Assembly (NCBI GenBank): GCA_921293015.1
Contig: OV121088.1
Coordinates: 34,075,645-34,139,644 of the forward strand
From: Phorcus lineatus
Lineage: Eukaryota; Mollusca; Gastropoda; Trochida; Trochidae
Direction of reading: 5' to 3'
Length of the DNA stretch: 64,000 nucleotides
Part shown: positions 54,200-64,000 of the stretch, piece after piece
Position numbering within the stretch: the stretch's first letter is position 1
Layout of the letters: each line of letters starts with the position of its first letter
Made by a program: the position numbers and the translations under genes
The notes under the pieces: generated by a model
Database searches by the model: none
What the model was told of the DNA's origin: nothing
The model's input: the letters and a program-made list of their open reading frames with translations, nothing else

Positions 54200-55060
54200 C
54201 ATATGTGACATGATCTCTTCATAACTCACATCACATATTAATAAAAACAATTAGAACACTGCCAGTAATGTTACATGTAATGATTTGTATCATGTGTGAT
54301 TAATGGCTATGGTCTCTGACATATGATATGTGATTAAGGCCTAGCCTGTAACCCATGAAAGGTGACAAATGTCTGCAGCATATGGTATGTTACAATTGTC
54401 TGTAAAGCGTGAATCATGGCCATGATCTGAATATGTGAAAATTGCCTTTCAAATATGACATTTTTCATCACCTGTAACATATGAGATGCGTCATGGGGCT
54501 ATTGGCTGTTACCATTGATAAGTGAGAATTGTCTATGAAATATGACATTTTACATCGCATGTAACATGTAATATGCGTCATTGGTCAGTTACATATTACA
54601 TGTAATCATTGTCTATATCAAATGGCATGTTGGCTGTCACCTATGATATATAACAATTTTATGTAGCATAAGACATGTGACCAATGTTTATACTTATGAC
54701 ATATTACCATTGTCTGTAGAAAATAATATGGGACCTATTCTGTAGCAATTGAAATGTTGCCATGGTCTCTTGCATATTACATGTGACCATTATCTATGCA
54801 TAATATGTTACATGCGACATGGTTTGTAAGATCTGATATGTGAATATTGTTTGTAACTTGTAACATGCAACATGGCCTGCGTCATCTTACATATGATAAT
54901 TATCTGTAACACATGACTCATTAATATGTTCTGTAACTTATGAATGTCGACAATGGTCTGTAAATTCCTTATTGTTTGCAAAGTATGATATAAAATTATT
55001 GTCAGTAAAATACGATATGTAACATGGACTGTAACTCTTGATATTGGATCATAAGCCATC
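54200..55060. repeat. Degenerate ~30-35-bp minisatellite upstream of the plus-strand CBM14-LamG gene
   Basis: Many diverged copies of a unit like 'catatgacatgttac' followed by 'attgtctgtaa' run for about 850 bp. Examples are 'ggtatgttacaattgtctgta' near 54385 and 'gacatattaccattgtctgta' near 54700. Copies are too diverged to count exactly by eye. Confidence 0.7.
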
Positions 55061-55401
55061 CGTTTTTCATGCTATTTATCGCTGAATCGCTAAATAATAT
55101 AAAAATTAAAACAATATATTGCATCCTATTGTCTTATCCATTTCATAACAAAGAAAGTATTTTGAATAAATTACCCATATCTATAATGTTAGATTAGTTT
55201 CTAATTCTGTAGACGATGGGTGAAACATCTTTGTTTACTGCATTGTTGTGCAAGTTCTTCCCCATGTGTACAGTCCTCGATGTACACGCGCCATGTTCAC
55301 GTTTCTTGTATGTCATTGGTCCACGTAAATTACATTTAGGTAAGTAAACCTTCCCTTTGTATACTTTACCACTCCGTTTCCTAACCAAACAATATAGACG
55401 C

Positions 55402-55408
55402 TATATAA
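55402..55408 (+). promoter_or_regulatory. Probable TATA box of the plus-strand CBM14-LamG gene
   Basis: TATATAA in 'gctatataaggttgcag', 53 bases upstream of the start codon at 55461. The expected start of transcription is near 55435, giving a very short leader. Confidence 0.55.
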
Positions 55409-55460
55409 GGTTGCAGTTAAAAGTATAGATGCAGTTACCTATCCCGTTTGACCGTCCAAA

Positions 55461-61663
<6,203 letters not shown>

Positions 61664-61783
61664 ACAATTGGCTACCAATTAACTGATGAACAGCAAACCC
61701 TTGAGAAACTGTTTCCCTGCACGAATCTGAATACGGGAGCATTACTGGAAGGACGCGATTACTCGAAATATATCTTTGTTTTT

Positions 61784-61789
61784 AATAAA
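61784..61789 (+). terminator. Polyadenylation signal AATAAA for the plus-strand CBM14-LamG gene
   Basis: About 120 nt downstream of the TAA at 61661-61663. It supports the placement of the last exon. Confidence 0.55.
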
Positions 61790-62595
61790 ATATGCATAAT
61801 CAACGTTAACACGACTTTTTGCATTGTTTTTTTAATGTCAAGGCAGTGGAATGATAATCATATCAGACAAAATAAATGCACTTAAGATCTTGGAATTATA
61901 AATATTAATATTTTAACAGTGTTTTAAAACTACTTTTCCTCATGACCGAAAATTGAATAAAAAGCTTCGATTAAAAAAAAGTTGCTATTTAATTTGATTT
62001 TCAAGGCAATAATGTAATGTTACTTGAATTTGTTCGTTCCTTGTTATACACCAATGAACGTACGTTTTCGTTCTCGGGACGCAATCACGGTATGACATAT
62101 AACTGAATAAAGTAATTTCATGACGGCAGTTCAACTGAAGTAATTACCTATAGCTAATACTGTCATTTTATCTGATTCATAAATGGTACAGCACCTATAG
62201 CCCTTAATCAGTAACCCATATGATGTGATGTTTTAAGAGTTCTCTCGTTTTGGAATTCTGTGTTGAGAAGATACCCATATAAAATAGCTGTCACGCCAAA
62301 AAAAACTCCGTACAAGAGTGATTTTATCTTCCAAACAAAATTCGTGTAAATTGAAATAAATCACTAGTTCTTTCTGTTTATGTCATCTGAGATAACTGAG
62401 TTCTTGACCAAAGTTATGAGTATGTTTCCTCAAAACATAAAGGATGCGACCATGGGAAAATTCGAAATCGTAAAATAAATTAAGTAAAAATATCTGCTAC
62501 AATGGGCCTGAAAATAAGTGATGTTTACATAACAAATATATTGAACCAACACTTTCATCAACACAACATCATTAACATAATTGAAAATACGTCTT

Positions 62596-62668
62596 ATGAT
62601 TGGTGACGGAACGGTGTTAATCCTAATGCTAATTGCGACACAATGCTATGACGTCGAGGAGCTTCATG
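62596..62668 (+). CDS. Possible signal-peptide first exon of another secreted protein gene
   Basis: An ATG opens MIGDGTVLILMLIATQCYDV, a short signal-peptide-like run, and reaches a GTATTG donor in phase 1, the same phase as exon 1 of the neighbouring secreted-protein genes. The donor is weak and no following exon was found before the window ends. If unspliced, the frame stops after 46 codons. It could be a third member of the local cluster or a chance frame. Confidence 0.3.
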
Positions 62669-63263
62669 GTATTGTACCTGAAGAAAAGTTTAATAATAAG
62701 ATGATGTCTGTCTTTTTCTTGGTGTATACCATTTGATTCTGATCGAGCGATTTCCATATTGTAAACCATCACGAACCACTAATGACGAAAAGTTACTTTT
62801 CAACAATATTATATATATACACACATATGGTATTTTTCAAGGAAAGACAACTGTTCACAATTTTCATTGATAGATCCCGGATATTCACTGGCAGTAGAAT
62901 AACAGAGGAGAATTATCGCGACAAGCTCGGAACGATATTGGTATATATTTGTGATATTTGTGTTTATATAACAGGACAGTGTGTGGAGATTGTTACAACA
63001 GCATTGTATTGTACATTTTCTCATAATTTTCCACGGCAATTTTTATTCAGAATTCAATCTCTCTTTATTTCCACTCTTATATACATATTTTCAACAATTT
63101 GGAAAAAATTTTGTTTTGAACATATTCGCCATAAAACATGAAAATAAAGAAAAAAATGTCTTGGTTATGTGTTTTCATATTCGGTATCAATACAATGACG
63201 CCATTAACCAAAGAAATTTTGTCGGCGCTATACTGATTTACTTATTTTGACGTAAACGTTTTG

Positions 63264-63611
63264 TTCATACGGAGGTACGTGAATCATGAACTATGGTGCA
63301 AACACTTCCATGAGAAATGCCACGTTCTGAAGATATCTCGTCCACCATTATTCTACGATCGGACATGATCAAGCCCTGGACCAGTGCAACCATATCATCT
63401 GTAATTCTATCAACAGGCCTTCCTGACCGTAGGTCATCGTCTATGTAGCTGCAACCCTGCTTAAACTCAGCTCACCATTTTGCAACAGTAGAATATTGAG
63501 TGATTTATTCCCATACACATTGGTCATACGTTTATGTTATTCGGTTGCAATCTATCCTTCTTTCGTGAGAACATTGATAACCGCACGTTGCTAGGTCTTA
63601 GAATTTCCCAT
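63264..63611 (-). pseudogene. Mariner-family transposase N-terminal remnant
   Basis: The minus strand encodes QRAVINVLTKEG early, then DDDLRSGRPVD, and LIMSDRRIMVDEISSERGIS followed by HGSVCTIVHDS. This is the paired helix-turn-helix DNA-binding region of mariner-type transposases, including the (R)SGRP linker. Several in-frame stops and a frameshift interrupt it, and the catalytic DD(D/E) part is missing. Terminal repeats were not identified. Confidence 0.75.
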
Positions 63612-64000
63612 GATTTCAGGAGAATACCTTTGTTCAACAGGCTGTACATCTCAAGTAAATGATCGGGTTTTATGTTTGTAAACTACCGTCGACGTCAGAT
63701 GGCCTATCTCAATAATGACATCAACGACACACGTCTTCAGAGGTGTATGAATTTTAAAACTTTTATCATACCCTTTCTGAATCGGAATGATGAAGTCCTA
63801 TGATAAGGAAAAGTTCTCATACATACAAAACGATTACAAAAGAAAATACCAACTTTGATGTTTATATTTAGATAATCGTTAGGATTATAACTTTTCATCA
63901 CAATACATTGCGAACTTTTGTTACATACATGATTCTGTTTCGTACATATGTTAAAGGATTTTGATATAAGATATACATATACCGTTAACAGTGTGATGTG
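63612..64000. other. Window end, nothing recognised
   Basis: AT-rich sequence with no exon or repeat that could be supported. Confidence 0.4.

Noticed and set aside
62782-63250. Overlapping frames of 76-119 codons on both strands
   Set aside because: AT-rich, mutually overlapping, hydrophobic by composition only, with no splice context.

Overview
The window looks like nuclear DNA of a mollusc, most likely a bivalve. It is AT-rich, its genes have short exons and long introns with standard GT/AG junctions, it is crowded with small decayed transposable elements, and it carries secreted chitin-binding/laminin-G proteins of the kind found in molluscan shell matrix. All gene models were built by hand from splice signals, unbroken reading phase and recalled protein families. 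No transcript or database evidence was available.

Layout. (1) 1-12.5 kb, plus strand: the last three exons of one small secreted twelve-cysteine protein gene (1-1312), then a complete five-exon paralogue (7544-12468, 163 aa). The pattern resembles the T20D4.11-like (DUF19) extracellular module. LINE, DIRS-like and SINE remnants lie between them. (2) 12.5-16.5 kb: no gene; SINE and inverted-repeat elements. (3) 16.5-34.8 kb, minus strand: a complete twelve-exon ANKRD55 orthologue (693 aa), with introns holding several tandem arrays and inverted-repeat transposons. (4) 34.8-41.9 kb: no gene; a SINE and a TTAA-flanked inverted-repeat family. (5) 41.9-51.2 kb, minus strand, and 55.5-61.7 kb, plus strand: two head-to-head paralogues (417 and 481 aa) encoding signal peptide, two chitin-binding peritrophin-A (CBM14) domains, a further Cys-rich segment and one LamG domain. 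Both have eight coding exons and the same series of intron phases. They resemble the CBM14-LamG part of nacre proteins such as Pif, without the VWA domain. (6) 61.7-64 kb: a possible signal-peptide exon of another gene and a dead mariner transposase.

The most unusual signal is a recurring structure rather than a single gene: four tandem duplications or arrays that start at exon/intron junctions and copy the splice site with them. The largest is a 125-bp unit present eight times at exon 4 of the minus-strand CBM14-LamG gene. It gives seven intronic copies, each with an acceptor-like site, 45 nt of open coding sequence (phase 1 in and out) and a donor. They could act as a series of in-frame 15-residue micro-exons. 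This is inference and needs RNA data.

No rRNA, functional tRNA, CRISPR or prokaryotic feature was seen.
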